Shown piece after piece: positions 1-12,334 of a stretch of DNA of 64,000 nucleotides (positions are counted from its first letter, which is position 1; every line of letters begins with the position of its first letter). The DNA comes from Climacteris rufus (Eukaryota; Chordata; Aves; Passeriformes; Climacteridae). The stretch spans positions 1 to 64,000 of the forward strand of contig VZRZ01002549.1 of the NCBI GenBank assembly GCA_013398175.1, given 5' to 3'. The notes under the pieces were generated by a model, which did no database searches, was not told where the DNA came from, and saw only the letters and a list, made by a program, of their open reading frames with translations. A program made the translations under genes and the position numbers.

Positions 1-53
1 CTGTGCCGTGCTGGCCGTGCTGACGGTGCTGTGGCTCCCTCCCTGTGTTGCAG

Positions 54-3000
54 CCGTGGCCCCGCCGCCCGCGGGGGGCGTGCTGATGATGCAGCTCAGC
101 GTCCCGGGCAGCGCGGCGCCCCGCAACCCGTCCCCCCCGCAGAGGAAACCCGGCAAGTACTACTGTGAGCACCCCCGCGGGCACAAGGCCGCCGAACTCA
201 GCACTTTAGACGGTGCTGCACAGGTAGGAGGCCTTGCTGTGGCTCTCCAGGATGACTTAAAATACCTATCAATCGTATCTTTGCTTTTTTTTGTTTGCAA
301 AAGTTCTTTCTGGGGAATAAAACTCTGCTCTGATTGTACTTAATAGAGCTATTTTAACTTCATTGACGTCTTTGAAGGCTGTGGGTGCTTAGCTTGTTGG
401 AGTAGGTGCTTTTTAAAACAGCCCTGTGTTGTTCATTGCAGTTGCAGCACAGTCCTCAGCTAGGTAGTCCTGCCACCTCCCCAGCCCAGTCACCAGCACC
501 AGCTCAGCTGTCCAACATGAAGAACATCCGTCCCACCTTGGCACCTCTTTCTGTTGTGTCCCAGTTCCCGAGACCTTTTGTCCCTGGACAAGGTATATTT
601 TTAGTTAACTCAAATGTGTGTGTGATTTTTGTTTGAATGTTTTAACATACAAGCTGTATGAGGATTTTCTGATGAGTTCTGGCTCACTTTAGTAGTATTG
701 CTATTGAAGCAAAATCACCAAAATGATTTACTCAAGAATAATTTAAAATGTCACCTTATCACTTTGCACTGATACTGTCCCCCATATCCTCAAAGGCTTT
801 TCATCTCCCCATTAGTGTGTTTCTCTAGCACTAGAGAAAGCACTTTCTGGCTTTCTCATACTGCAAAATTTCCCGTTTCAGCTTTGATAATATTAATAAA
901 ATGTTTGCTAGAATTTAGCTTCAAGTTTTAGCCATAAATCATTAGTTGATGATGCACTGAATGAAACCACTGCCTAAGGATGTGTTCTTTGTTCCTCTGT
1001 AGAATAACCAGCATGATGGGATAGAGCCTCTAGCCAGGACTGTTGCTACCTCAGTATTTCAGATAGTACCCACCCAAAGACACAAAAAATTCCTTTTAGA
1101 AGAATTTCGCTCCTCTGCTGCCATGTCAACAGAAAAACAGCAAGTAGGGAGTTTTCACTGAGATGGGAAAGTTGTTAATGTTTAAAAAACAAATTATGAA
1201 AAATACCTGTCAGTGAGCAAAAGCATCCTGGTAAAATGCTCAAACTCAAAATTAACAGGTCTGTTTTACAGGAAGATTTACTTTAAAGCAAAACTTACAG
1301 AAAATTCTGTATATCTTCTTCACTGATAAAGAAAACCTTATTTTCTTGTCTTTGTCTTATCTGTTGCATAATCTTTATGTCACTACTTTGTATTCCAATG
1401 TTGTAAAAATTCCAGGTGAACTGTTTGAAGCATCCTTAGCTCCCTTAATCTGCTGTGATTACTAAAAACTTCTAGTGCATTGTTTTTGTGGATCCTTGCA
1501 ACAAATAAGAATGTGAGATGTACCTGGCTCTAATCAGGGCTATAACCATGAAAATGACTCTATTAGCATGCTGAGAGGAGCTTTAGACTTGCTAAGCTCA
1601 TTTTGAAATGAAAGGACTTAGATGAGACTGCAGTGAATAAAAACTTTAAGCTTCTCCCTTTTCCCCTTGGGATGAGGATGTGGCTGCCTGACACTGATTT
1701 AATGAAGGCAGGCCTGAGTTTGTTAGGGCAGCCAAATACTCAGCTTTGTGCACAGTGATTCTGCTTTCTCTTCTGTGTAACATATACAGCGTGAGAGGAA
1801 CTGGGAGGAAGATTTCCTGTAACAGAAAAACCCTTCTAATTACCTTTCTCTTTAAGGAGATGCCAGATACCCATTGCTTGGCCAACCCCTGCAATACAAT
1901 CCATCTTTATTACGAGGACAAGTAACAAGCCAACAGGTATTAAAAGAGAACAGTCTCCTGGCAACAATGAAAAAAACCCAATAATTCAGGATTACCATTG
2001 CAACCACCTTGAATAGGGGAATGTGTTATTGCACCAGTAAAGTAATTGAGTGGAAGATGCTTGCTTTGCAATAACAGTTTTATTCTGTGTCAGTACTCCC
2101 CATTGTTCTTGTTTGTTGTATTAAAAAAGTGAGAAACATTTATCTGAAATTTGGCTTTTAGGCACGTTGTAGATGATGGACTTTTTTGATTTTAAGCAAT
2201 TCAGTAGCTAATTCCAAAATCTAAAGGGGACCCTTTGCTAAAAGCATTTTCTTTTATTCAAATAACCATTTCTTTAAAAAAAAAAAGAAAGTAATAAAAA
2301 AAAGGTAATTTCTAAACAAAGACTGGGTTTGTTTCTTGTAGAAAAACAACCCCAAAATATTAGTGATAACCAAGTTAAAAAGTCTTTCCATCTATTACAT
2401 TTTTGGGACACAGACCCCCTGCCTTGCTCAATTCTACCCACTGCCAGCTAGAGCATGTGATGGCTGGGGCAAGGGAGAGTTCTTCCAAGATGGCTTAAGG
2501 TGATTTTTTTTCCCCCCATCATTTCCTCCCTTTCTTCTGAAGTGAAGGATTGAATGTGCCTGACTGTAGGATTGCAAAACTCGATAACTAAAATTGGATG
2601 TGAATGTGAAAATCTTCTCTGTAGCATGGTAGTGCAGGTTATTTTCCAGACATTCCTCTGCACTGCTTGTCACTGAGCTGACTAGAAATGTTAAGGTACT
2701 GATGGATTGTCATTAAAGTACACCATTTATGTCAATCTTCCCAGTGTCAGCCTGGAAACAGACATGGAAACAGGGGAAAGAAACCAGCAAAGAAGGCTGC
2801 TTCAGCAGATCTTGGTGCAGGAGAACCAGGTATAGAACTGCTGACTGACACAGTCCTCCAGAAAAATGAACTCTGGTGATGGGCTGGGAATGTACAAGGA
2901 AAGCACAGGTGAGAAAAGGGCCAGAGTGAGGAGTAATTGGACAGAAATGGACATGGCAGACACTGGAAATGTAAGGGTGGAGAGGAAGACATGATTTGGA

Positions 3001-4079
3001 GAGGGGGAAGAGGGAGGTGAAATGGGAAAGGTGTCATTTTGAAGGCTGGAGAAAAAAAACATGGAAGTTCAGGATTGGAGAGTACTAAAGGAAGAAGCAA
3101 GTTTGTCAGTTTGTTGGACCTAAGTGCTATTCTGTTGTTACATTAAATATTAATTATCTGCACCCCTGCTTCCTTCTACTGGCATAACAGGTGAAATCAG
3201 ACGGAAACCACAAATGTTTGCGCTTTTTTTCTTTCAGTTTTCCCCTTTCTAATATAAATAATCCTGTGGATTTGGGGGATATAGTGGGAGATCTACAGAT
3301 TAGCTCCTTGAAGTTGGCAAAGATGTTATCCAGATAAAATCTGACAGCATCTGTCTGTCTTCTCCCAAGAAAATCCCCTCCAGTAAGTTGTTAGAAAAAA
3401 ATGATTTATCTGTAACTTTCTGCAAACACTTGACAATAGGTAACACTTGCAGAAAGAATTCTTTCCAGTAAAAGTTACAGATAAATCATTCTTTTCTAAC
3501 AATTTACTGGAGAGGATGTTTTTGGGAGAAGACAAACTAGTTTTTTTGACACGGTGATGTGTGAAGTTACCAGGGAAAGCCAGTGAGATGCTGTAGTGAT
3601 TTCTGAAACCTGCTGCAAAATGAGTTGTTGATGATTTTATTTTCTCATCTTTGTTCTGAGGACCCTCGGTGTATTCCCAGCTTTCATTTGTACAAATAAG
3701 CAGATTATATTTGTCAGCAGCGCTAAATGTGAGCCCAAAAGGCTCTCTAGAACACCAGGAATGCAAAGCCCGTGTGTTTGGTAGGAGCCACCTGGAGATA
3801 CAAGCAGGAAATGGGCCGTTCCCATTGTGGTGCTCCATCGTTAAGCGCAATGACCAATTCNCAAGCAGGAAATGGGCCGTTCCCATTGTGGTGCTCCATC
3901 GTTAAGCGCAATGACCAATTTAGATTGTTTCTCTTCTTTCAGCCGTGGGCAAGGTGCTGGAAATCACTGAGCTGCCAGAAGGCATAACTCGCGTGGAAGC
4001 AGAGAAGCTCTTTGGAGAACTGTTGAAGGCGGGTGCCAAGATCCGCTGGCTGCGGGACTCCCCGTGCGCGCAGCAGCAG

Positions 4080-4117
<38 letters not shown>

Positions 4118-4316
4118 GCGGCTCGGTGGCGGCCCCGCGGAGCCGGCGCGGCCCGAGCTGGCTGCCACCTACACGGTGCTGGCCGCCTTCCCCAGCGCGG
4201 CGGCGGCGCAGAGCGCGCTGAGGAAGCAGAGCGGCGCCGCGGGCAGCAAGTTCCGCCTGAGGAGCAGCAGGAGGCCCTACGAGTGCCACGCTCTGGAGAG
4301 GGCCAGCTCGCAGTAG
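54..4316 (+). CDS. R3HDM1: R3HDM1, C-terminal 283 residues (5' part outside window)
   Basis: R3H-domain-containing protein 1 is a predicted single-stranded nucleic-acid-binding protein; the R3H domain itself lies upstream of the window. Coding exons: 54-223, 448-592, 1857-1936, 2745-2829, 3943-4316 (TAG 4314-4316). They join in phase to 283 codons. Family-specific stretches seen are GGVLMMQLS, KYYCEH, SPAQSPAPAQLS, RPFVPGQG, YPLLGQPLQYNP, KVLEITELPEG, KLFGELLKAGAKIRWLR and the terminal LERASSQ. These match the R3HDM1/R3HDM2 C-terminus as I know it; R3HDM1 is chosen because of the UBXN4-LCT-MCM6 neighbourhood. The second and fourth exons each have two possible acceptors 6 nt apart (AG ending 441 or 447, and 2744 or 2750). 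The last exon is GC-rich and carries a polyglutamine insertion where mammals have a different linker. Confidence 0.93.
3353..3537. repeat. Long near-perfect inverted repeat (hairpin) in R3HDM1 intron
   Basis: Arm 1 (3353-3419) and arm 2 (3471-3537) are reverse complements over 67 nt with about 6 mismatches, separated by a 51-nt spacer. On the transcribed strand this would fold into a hairpin of roughly 185 nt. No clear target-site duplication is visible at the ends. It could be a foldback MITE, an inverted local duplication or an unusually long small-RNA precursor hairpin. It does not resemble miR-128-1, which sits in a different R3HDM1 intron in mammals. Confidence 0.85.
3801..3920. repeat. 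59-bp direct duplication flanking a single N
   Basis: The 59 bases at 3801-3859 recur exactly at 3862-3920; between them lie one C and one N (3861). An exact duplicate meeting at a lone N is the signature of two contig ends with the same sequence joined without collapsing the overlap. It lies in the intron just before the last R3HDM1 exon, so the protein is unaffected. Confidence 0.85.
4071..4115 (+). repeat. In-frame CAG tract in R3HDM1 last exon
   Basis: Four CAG codons, one CAC, then ten uninterrupted CAG codons encode Q4-H-Q10 inside the C-terminal domain, just after the conserved KIRWLRD segment. A Gly/Pro/Ala-rich stretch of GC-rich codons follows. The tract is in frame with the conserved protein on both sides, so it is translated. 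A pure CAG run this long is expected to vary in length between individuals (inference). Confidence 0.9.
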
Positions 4317-5380
4317 CGGCTCCGGCGGGGCTCGCCCGGCCTTCGGCGCTGCCGTGTCCCCCCTCCACGGTCGGTTTCGTGTCACGGGCTTTCCCTTCTC
4401 TCCGCAGAGATGATGCTGGGATGTTCTGTCGCGTGACGTTTGCCACTGAAGAATCGATAACCCGGTGAATCCAGCAAGATGAAGAAAAAAAAAAGAATCC
4501 CAGACAATAGCAAAGAATCGTCTTTGCGACAGGCAGCTTTCTACAAGGAATGCTGTTGAAATGCCCCCTACTTTTATAGTAGCTTTGTTTTATATTTTTG
4601 AAATCTTGTATCAGATCCAAAGTTCTATTGTACAGCAGATGTTCATAAAAATCCATATGCAGATTTGTATTTTATAATCCCTTTTCACAGCCAGCACACA
4701 GCTGTCCATTCCAAGGCGGGAACCTGAGGATTGGTGGAGGGGAAAAGAGAACCATTTTCAAGAAATTATATTAATTTTCTAGCAAACTACCCCAGATCTT
4801 CAAGTTAACCTGTTCTTTGTCCCTTGTGGTTTTCTTTTTCTTTTTTTTTCCTCTTCCTTTTCTTTTTTTTAAGAAAAAAAGAATATAATTTTAGTGACTA
4901 ACTCCTTAAGCTGTCACGTTCTTTTGCAATACATTCAATGTCAAAAGAAATTATGAGTTTGTGCCCTTGAAGGATTTGCTCCTAATCCGACAAGTTTAAT
5001 AATTTCTTAAAGGGTAAAATGAATAGGTTACAAAGAATGTTCACTGAATCACATTTTAATATTGCTTTTTAGCAAAAATGTGAAGAGACTAAAATGTATC
5101 TTCACAAGTGACAAAATGTTTGCACTTTAATTGTGTTCCCACCAGTATGGATCTCTTTCTCTTCCTTTTCATGCTAAGATAATTGTGTTTGATAAGTGCT
5201 GGAAACCTTTTTAATGGTTTAAGTTTTCATCGTTTGCAGATGCTCACTGGACATTAAAGATTCATTGCACATAAATGAAACAAAACTTTTTTCAACTTGT
5301 GTAATTTGCAAGTCTGTACAATGTGTGCTGATGCAAGCCTTTTTCAGTTCAAAAGAATAAATGTTTACAAACACAAACTT
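4317..5380 (+). other. R3HDM1: R3HDM1 3'UTR with poly(A) signal
   Basis: The region from the stop codon to AATAAA at 5356-5361 is AT-rich with a CT-rich tract near 4840-4870. The signal is followed by a GT-rich stretch near 5385. A UTR of about 1 kb suits this family. Its first 200 bp remain GC-rich like the last coding exon. A second usable signal pair lies far downstream at 9095-9106. Confidence 0.7.
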
Positions 5381-8300
5381 TTTCAGTGCACTTGTTTAAG
5401 CTTCTAGGAGGCTTCTGAAACCTGGATGAACTCGGATTAATGGTTGGGATCCCTTCAAATGTGAGAAAAGAACTTAAACCCACAAATACTAGAACCTCTT
5501 AAAAAGCCACCTGCTGCTCCTCCTCTGGCATTTATGTTGTCCTGACCTTCGTATTTTTAAATGTTTCCCTAGATAAGTGAAAAACAGGAATTAATCAGAT
5601 GCTGTAAGGGATTGCTCCTAATTTTTTATTTTTAGCTGAAGGACTGATTTGCTGTGTAGCCAAGCAACTACTTGGTTACTTCTTAGGGCTGTCACTTTGT
5701 AAAAAGTGCATTTGTAACTTCTGAAAGTGGGAAACTCAAGGTAAATGTTGTGTTTAAAAACATTTTACAGAGGGCAAAGGTAAAGAATTAAAGTGTCCAA
5801 ATCAGCATTAATTTTCATTGTTTATAGAAGTGATGCTACCCCTGAACAACCAAACAGCTGTGAAGGGGCAAGAACAGTTCTGTGCATGTTCAACTGTGAC
5901 ATTCTTCATGTGGTGAAGGACTCGGAGGAAAACAAAGGAAACCGACCTGTCTGGGACTATTGTAGCCTCATTAATTATGTTTATGGGACTCGGTTCTGTG
6001 AACTGCTGTAGCAACAGGTATTGATTTACATGACCAAAGGTAAACTTGGACTGAGATGCTCCCCTAAAATAAAGGGGAGAATGTTCAGCTTCAAGTTCAT
6101 AGATAAAAGACAAATCTACTTATTCCTGTCTGCTTTTCCAAAAGGAGGGTACTGGGCATTTGAGTTCTTCTGCTTGACTGAGGGCATCCATTTCTTGCTC
6201 CTCCTTGTGCTGCATTGCTGGAGTTCAGGGTGAGAGCCCCAGCCCATCAGTTACCCCCTTCCTCTAAAGAGCCCAGGGGTTTAAGATGATGGTTTAATCT
6301 GCAAAAGCAGCTAAGAGATGAAAGGTTTGTAGTGCCAGGTGCCTCAGCCCAGCGAGGCAGCTCTCTCCTGCAGCTCACCCATTCCACAAGCAGACTTTTC
6401 CTAGATGGAGAAGGGAGGTCAGTAGCTGAGAGCTTCCGTCTGTTCTGAAGGACCCAGGCACTGAATCTTGCACCAAATCAAACCCTTTCCCAGGGGTGTT
6501 GCATGGCTTGCTGCATTGCATAAACTTTCCTCATAATAAACAGAGAAGAACAGGTTATGCAAGGTGAGCACGGAGCAGGCAGTCCAGGGATACACTGATT
6601 AGGAACAAGGCCCAGAAAATATTTGATTTTTATCAAGTAAGTTGTAACCTTGAATGCAAATTGCCCTAGAAGAAAAAATTAGAACATTTAATAAGCCAGT
6701 GTATTCTAATCCAGCATCTGATCCTTTCCAATTCCTACAGGCTGGTGATCCTTTCTGAGTGTGTTTTCCTCTGTGTTAAGCAGGGACACTCCCATTTGTG
6801 TTTATCTGGATGTGCTATAGGAGCCACACAGATACAATTAACAGGACTTTGGCTGCTGATGTCTACAGTGGGCACAGAATTCAAATACTTCCACTTTTAC
6901 AGGTGTGTTTATTCCTGGTTTTTTGCTATTTCCTGCTTTCTCTAGTAAACAAACAGGATGTAAACTCATCTAACCTAGGCAATTTATACCTTCCTGGCTT
7001 TCACCCTTCTGCCCCTTTTGGTTCCTTCAACCACACAAGCACAGGGACTGTGCAAAACCCCTGGAACTGCATTTGTTCCACCGATTTGGATCATGGTCTG
7101 GAAAGCAAATAAATGCACTTTAGATGTATGTAAAATGCATTCTCAACAAATCTTCCAGTACTCCAGTGTATTTGAGCTTCCTCTCATTTATCATTAAAGC
7201 CATTTTTAAAGCAAAAGGAATTAAGTGGGGACTTACACTGCAGCAATAAAATATACTTCATTTTATGTCATATCTTTTAGACCTAAGGAAAAGCACTGAA
7301 GAATAAGCAGAAAAGTTGAACAAATACAGCTATTACCTATTCCACCAAAAGCTACTATTTCTTTATTTTAATATTTAATTAACACAATTACATTGTAAAA
7401 TATCTCCCTGAACTGTGAACATTTAATTTGTGATATTACAGTCAAAAAGAGAATTAAAAGTTAAGAAAACCAATGTAAGTCCCATACTTGAAGGACTCTG
7501 CAAGCCACATGGGCCTGATGCTGGCATGGGGCAGATCATTTCAGCACAGCCCAGAAGGTGCCCACAGCCCCCCTGCCAGGCTGCAGCTGCTGTTGGCAGG
7601 GCAGGGCAGCACTGGTTGGTACCAGCATCTTGCACCTTCCCTGAGATTCCTCCCTGAGCAAACGTGACCTGTTATAATACAAAATGCTTTTTCTTTCACT
7701 CATGCACATATGCTTAGAAAAATGACATAAAAAGAAAATGAGCAGAACATCTATGGAGAAAGAAACAAAGCCACCCTGCCCTGTGGCACGTGCAGGCTGC
7801 AAGCAGCCCTCACCCTGCTGTAGGACAGGTTTTGGTTCAGGATGTGGCTGGTTCAGGGCACTCTCCACAGGCAGCAGTGGGGCTGTACCCAAGCACAGCA
7901 CCTGGGCAGCCCCAGGAATGCAGTGAGGCACCTGCACACACAGAACACCTTTCACAAAGACCTTCTCCTTCTCTATACCCATTTCCCATCTATTACTGCA
8001 GGCTAGTTCTCCCTCAAGGTGAAATAAATAGTTCTCTTCTCATACTGTGACACTCATTTGTGCCTTAAAACTTCACATTTGACTTTTTTTGTTGTTTGGA
8101 GTTAACCTTGTAGTAGCTTGTTTGGATGTCTGAAAGGGAGTCAAAATTACAACTTTTATAAATACTATTTATCTCCATTATATATTTTTTCTATGGAAAA
8201 CTGGTGCTGGCTTTAAGTTCCTGTATTTAGCCCTGAAGCAAAGAATGTTTAGGTGAAGCTTTGGAGAAAACTGACCAAAACACTTTTATGTTACAGGTCA

Positions 8301-11250
8301 TAAAAAACTACTGTAGCTGTAATTTTTATATATTTCTAATTATGAAAGGACTCATTTCAATCCCTTCAATGTTTCTACAGCTTGCTCTTCATGAAGGTTG
8401 ATGTGCTGCCTCTACTCAATGTCCTACTCCTATTCACATTTAAAATGTTTGGGGTATTTTTGGCTATTGATGTCAGTGAGTATAAAGTGCACAATGTCAA
8501 TGTGACTTCATTTTGGGAGCCTATTTTGGGTGTAGACCAGAACCCTTAAAAGAGCCTGATTTCCAGAATATTCTGAAAATTAGGTGTAAATGATCTTATT
8601 CTGGAGCCTAGGACCAAAGTCACCATTCACATCTGTACCCTTCCGTGTAAATTAATTTGCCTCTTGGATTTCTTGAAAATGTGTGCAACCACGTTCTCAT
8701 CACAAGGTGTTTGAGCCTCCTGTTCCTTCAGTGTCTGCCTGCTGTGCTCAGAGTTGTAGGGCTGGAGTTTGGCAGCCCCTTACTGCAAGGTTTATTCTTT
8801 GTCCTGCTTGCACCTACTTGATGTTTTGCAATCTTTGTCCCAACCTGTCTGGGGGGAAGTGGACCTTCCTGAAGAGAGGCTTTGACACAGGACCCCAACA
8901 CTTCAGTGTTTGCTGCTATTTTTTCCCTTCCCAGTCTCCCTGGTTGTTCTGTGGGATGCATGCAACTGTAATGGACTGTGGGTGCACTTGGGAAGGGAAA
9001 CCTGAATGTCAGAGAAGGCTGCTGTAAACCAAAGAGCTGTAGGGGACAACCTGTGTGTCGCTGGCAGTTGCATGCTTTTAAAACTGGAATAAGTAATAAA
9101 AATAAACTGTGTTGCTGTGGATAATGCTTAACAGTGAGGTTTATTCCTAATTCAGTCAGTTAAGTGGCAATGTGCATGAGCCTGGGGATGGATGGCAATG
9201 CACTGTGCTGACAGCAGTGCCATTTTTCAGGCCCAGGTGACCAGAGCTGGAAGGCAGCTCCACACTGGCTGTGCTGTGGACTGACTGCAACACATTTGAT
9301 CTCCCCAAATTACCTGACAGTTAAAAAATGATATTTACAAGCAATATTGCACATCATACTTGAATTACAGTGGCCTCAGTTTGAACTTGAAAGGGGAGCA
9401 TTCTGCTGTTTTCTAATGTCCTGACTTTTGCCCTAGTTGTAGGGTTAATTAGCTCTGCAATTCTTATGGTTCTCCAATTGAGTTACTCTAGGAAACATCT
9501 TTATGAAGTGTGCTCTGATAGTCTATCACACTGATTTATACAGTCTGGGAAATACACCAGACCTTGACTCCATGACTGCTCAAATTTGTTGACTTTTTAC
9601 TTGGCTTAAACTGATACTTTGATTTGTTAATGAACCATTGATTTAGGGTGAAGCAATAGTGCCATTTAAAATAGGAATTCACTACTAAAGATACTTGCCA
9701 TTTTAATCCAAATGGATCTGTGCTGGTTTGGGGGAGAAGAAAATTAATCTTTTAGAATGCAAATTACTGTCTTGCATTGTTTCCCATGCCAACAGCTGAA
9801 AACACAGCCATCCCTCCTCAGCTGAAGCCAGGTAATGCTCCAGCTGTCACATTATTTTTTCTTATTTCTCCATAAAACTTTCTTCTTAGTAGTTAGTTAC
9901 CCTTCCTTTTCCCAGGCCTACAAATCACAGAGCTCTGCTGTTTCCAGGGACACCTGTGGTAAAGGTTCTCATTATCAGCAAACACACATCCAACAGCAGC
10001 AACTCAGTGACCCTACAGTTAGAGAATTACACTTACAAAGTTGTAATTATTTGAGAATATAAATAGTTCCTGAGGATGTCAAGGGTTGTACACCTTCATA
10101 AAAATCGCGTATCCAGCCAAGAGTGAGCCCTTCTTTTCCTTCCTTGTTTCAGGTGGTGTTTAAAAGTTTGAAAAGAGTATCTGCAAAACAATTTTCAAAA
10201 CCATACACTTCACTCACCCTTCTCGTGCAACGCGGCTTCCAACTTAGGATTCCAAATGAGATGCAGAAAATGCAAACTACAGTGGCTGGAAGTGCCAAGA
10301 GAATTAGTGCAAAACATCCAAATTTATCACAGAATTTAAGCTACACCTTACAACCCAACCTCCTCCTCTATGTGCACATCTGTAACAGGGATGTCTCATT
10401 GTTCATCTTCAAAAACAAACTTACAGTTTGATGCTATCCAACCTTTGACATTGCCCTTAAATCTGTTTCGTATCATGAAGAAAGAAAATACAAAAATATA
10501 CCATTTAAAAAAAAAAAAAAAAAACCAAAAAAAAACCCACCTCCAAACCATGTTGTGATGGTATTTCTTTGTTCCCATATCTAGGGCACAAAACACATGC
10601 AAAGCTTACCCACTGAGCAGGGTTACTGTGACATGGTTTCCACATGCTCCACTTTGAGAGAGGTGAAACAGTTCTGTATACTCTTGTCAACAGCGTTTTG
10701 TCTCTTTTTCATTGTAAGTTTGTAGGTTTTTTTTGGTTGTCATTATCCAGTTACACAAGGTGTAAGAGTGAAAAGCTTTTCAGGCTGAGAGACTGTGTTT
10801 TTTGGCCTTTCAATGTTTGAGTACCTACCCCAGCAAGTTACCCAGTACACACAGTCACAGTCCTAATGGTGTTACAGAAAAGCTCAAGTGCAGTGTTTTG
10901 TCCAAACTGTTATCATCAGAGCCCTTGAAATAAACTGTCCTGTCCTCATTGCTGTGAAATGTCTACCAAGGAGACTTTTGGCCTTGCTGACTGTGTTGTC
11001 CCATTCCCTCCACAAAGCCTGGGAGCACGCAGGATATCCTGGCCTCACCTCCTGCCTCTCCTGGAGGATCTCTGCACAGCACACTCCATTTTTGGCCTAT
11101 TTAATGTGCATTTCTGTCATTTTCTCCATCACTTTTCCCCTCAGCCATGTCCTCGCCTCCCCCAGGGTGGGCACTGGGGCAGGGGTGGCTGTGGCCATGT
11201 CCTCACAGCCCGGGGTGCACATTCCTGTGTCCCTTTCTCCACAGCAGCCC
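5381..11250. other. R3HDM1-UBXN4 intergenic region
   Basis: No conserved coding exon, RNA gene or recognised transposon was found on either strand. Notable items are overlapping AATAAA hexamers at 9095-9106 and an A-rich run at 10507-10535. The open frames here are short and show no family resemblance. Part of it may be extended R3HDM1 3'UTR. Confidence 0.5.
9095..9106 (+). terminator. Tandem AATAAA poly(A) signals
   Basis: Two adjacent AATAAA hexamers (9095-9100 and 9101-9106), followed by GT-rich sequence, could end an extended R3HDM1 transcript or an unannotated one. No other support. Confidence 0.35.
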
Positions 11251-11253
11251 CAC

Positions 11254-11620
11254 AGAATCACGGAATTGTTAGGGTGGGAAGGGACCTGTGGAGATCCCCA
11301 GTGCAAAGCCCCTACAAGGCAGGGTGACCTGGGGCAGGTGACAGAGCTATGCACTCACGTGGGTTGGGAATGTCCCCAGAGAGGGCGGCTCCACAACCTC
11401 CCTGGGCAGTCTGTTCCCATATCTAGTCACACCTTCTGTGAAGAAATTTTTCCTGATGCCCAACCTAAACCTGCCCTGGAGCAGTTTAACACTACGTCCT
11501 ATCGTTCTGCCGCTGGTTCCGTGGGAGAAGAGCACGACCCACGCCTGGCTCCCCCCTCCTGTCAGGGAGCTGTAGAGAGCGAGAAGGCCCCCATAATCGT
11601 TCTTTTCTCCAGGCTTTGCG
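11254..11620 (-). mobile_element. CR1 LINE fragment (reverse orientation)
   Basis: The stretch contains the reverse complement of the CR1 3' region: it begins near 'acagaatcacggaattgtt' and includes the landmarks 'aacctccctgggcag', 'gaagaaatttttcctgat' and 'caacctaaacct'. CR1 is the main avian LINE; truncated copies like this are inactive. It ends about 80 bp before the UBXN4 CpG promoter. Confidence 0.85.
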
Positions 11621-11689
11621 CCCCCCCAGCCGCTCCTCTCTCGGCTTAAATTAACGCGACCCCATCAGACTCTCTGGGCGCAGCTCCGC

Positions 11690-11847
11690 CTCCTCTCCTG
11701 ACGCCCGCCCCCGGCAGGACGCGCCGCCTCTGCTGAGGCACCAAGATGGCGCTGGGCTGAGGCGCTGAGGGGGGCGGGCCCCGGCGCCACTCCCCGCGCG
11801 CGCCGGCAGCGGAGGAAGGCGGGCGCCAATCAGGAAGCGGCCCCGCC
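11690..11847 (+). promoter_or_regulatory. UBXN4: CpG-rich UBXN4 promoter, left part
   Basis: GC- and CpG-dense sequence immediately left of the assembly gap. It carries a YY1-type motif (caagatggcg, 11742-11751) and an NF-Y CCAAT box (ccaatcagg, 11826-11834). Both are common in TATA-less housekeeping promoters. The position before UBXN4 exon 2 and the lack of any other start-proximal CpG island make it the likely UBXN4 promoter. The transcription start is not visible. Confidence 0.6.
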
Positions 11848-12334
11848 NNNNNNNNNNNNNNNNNNNNNNNNNNNNNNNNNNNNNNNNNNNNNNNNNNNNN
11901 NNNNNNNNNNNNNNNNNNNNNNNNNNNNNNNNNNNNNNNNNNNNNNNNNNNNNNNNNNNNNNNNNNNNNNNNNNNNNNNNNNNNNNNNNNNNNNNNNNNN
12001 NNNNNNNNNNNNNNNNNNNNNNNNNNNNNNNNNNNNNNNNNNNNNNNNNNNNNNNNNNNNNNNNNNNNNNNNNNNNNNNNNNNNNNNNNNNNNNNNNNNN
12101 NNNNNNNNNNNNNNNNNNNNNNNNNNNNNNNNNNNNNNNNNNNNNNNNNNNNNNNNNNNNNNNNNNNNNNNNNNNNNNNNNNNNNNNNNNNNNNNNNNNN
12201 NNNNNNNNNNNNNNNNNNNNNNNNNNNNNNNNNNNNNNNNNNNNNNNNNNNNNNNNNNNNNNNNNNNNNNNNNNNNNNNNNNNNNNNNNNNNNNNNNNNN
12301 NNNNNNNNNNNNNNNNNNNNNNNNNNNNNNNNNN
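11848..12334. other. Assembly gap (487 N) likely hiding UBXN4 exon 1
   Basis: A run of 487 N within a CpG island. The family's conserved N-terminal segment, about 28 residues, is absent from all flanking sequence. Exon 2 begins in codon phase 1, so a coding exon 1 must exist upstream. Very GC-rich first exons are often lost from short-read bird assemblies. The flank at 12335-12560 is also CpG-rich. Confidence 0.8.

Noticed and set aside
1..5400. Search for the miR-128-1 hairpin, hosted by R3HDM1 in vertebrates
   Set aside because: The mature sequence is not present; the hosting intron lies upstream of this window.
10504..10538. A-rich run as the tail of a processed pseudogene
   Set aside because: The sequence upstream of it shows no resemblance to any gene I know and no target-site duplication is evident.
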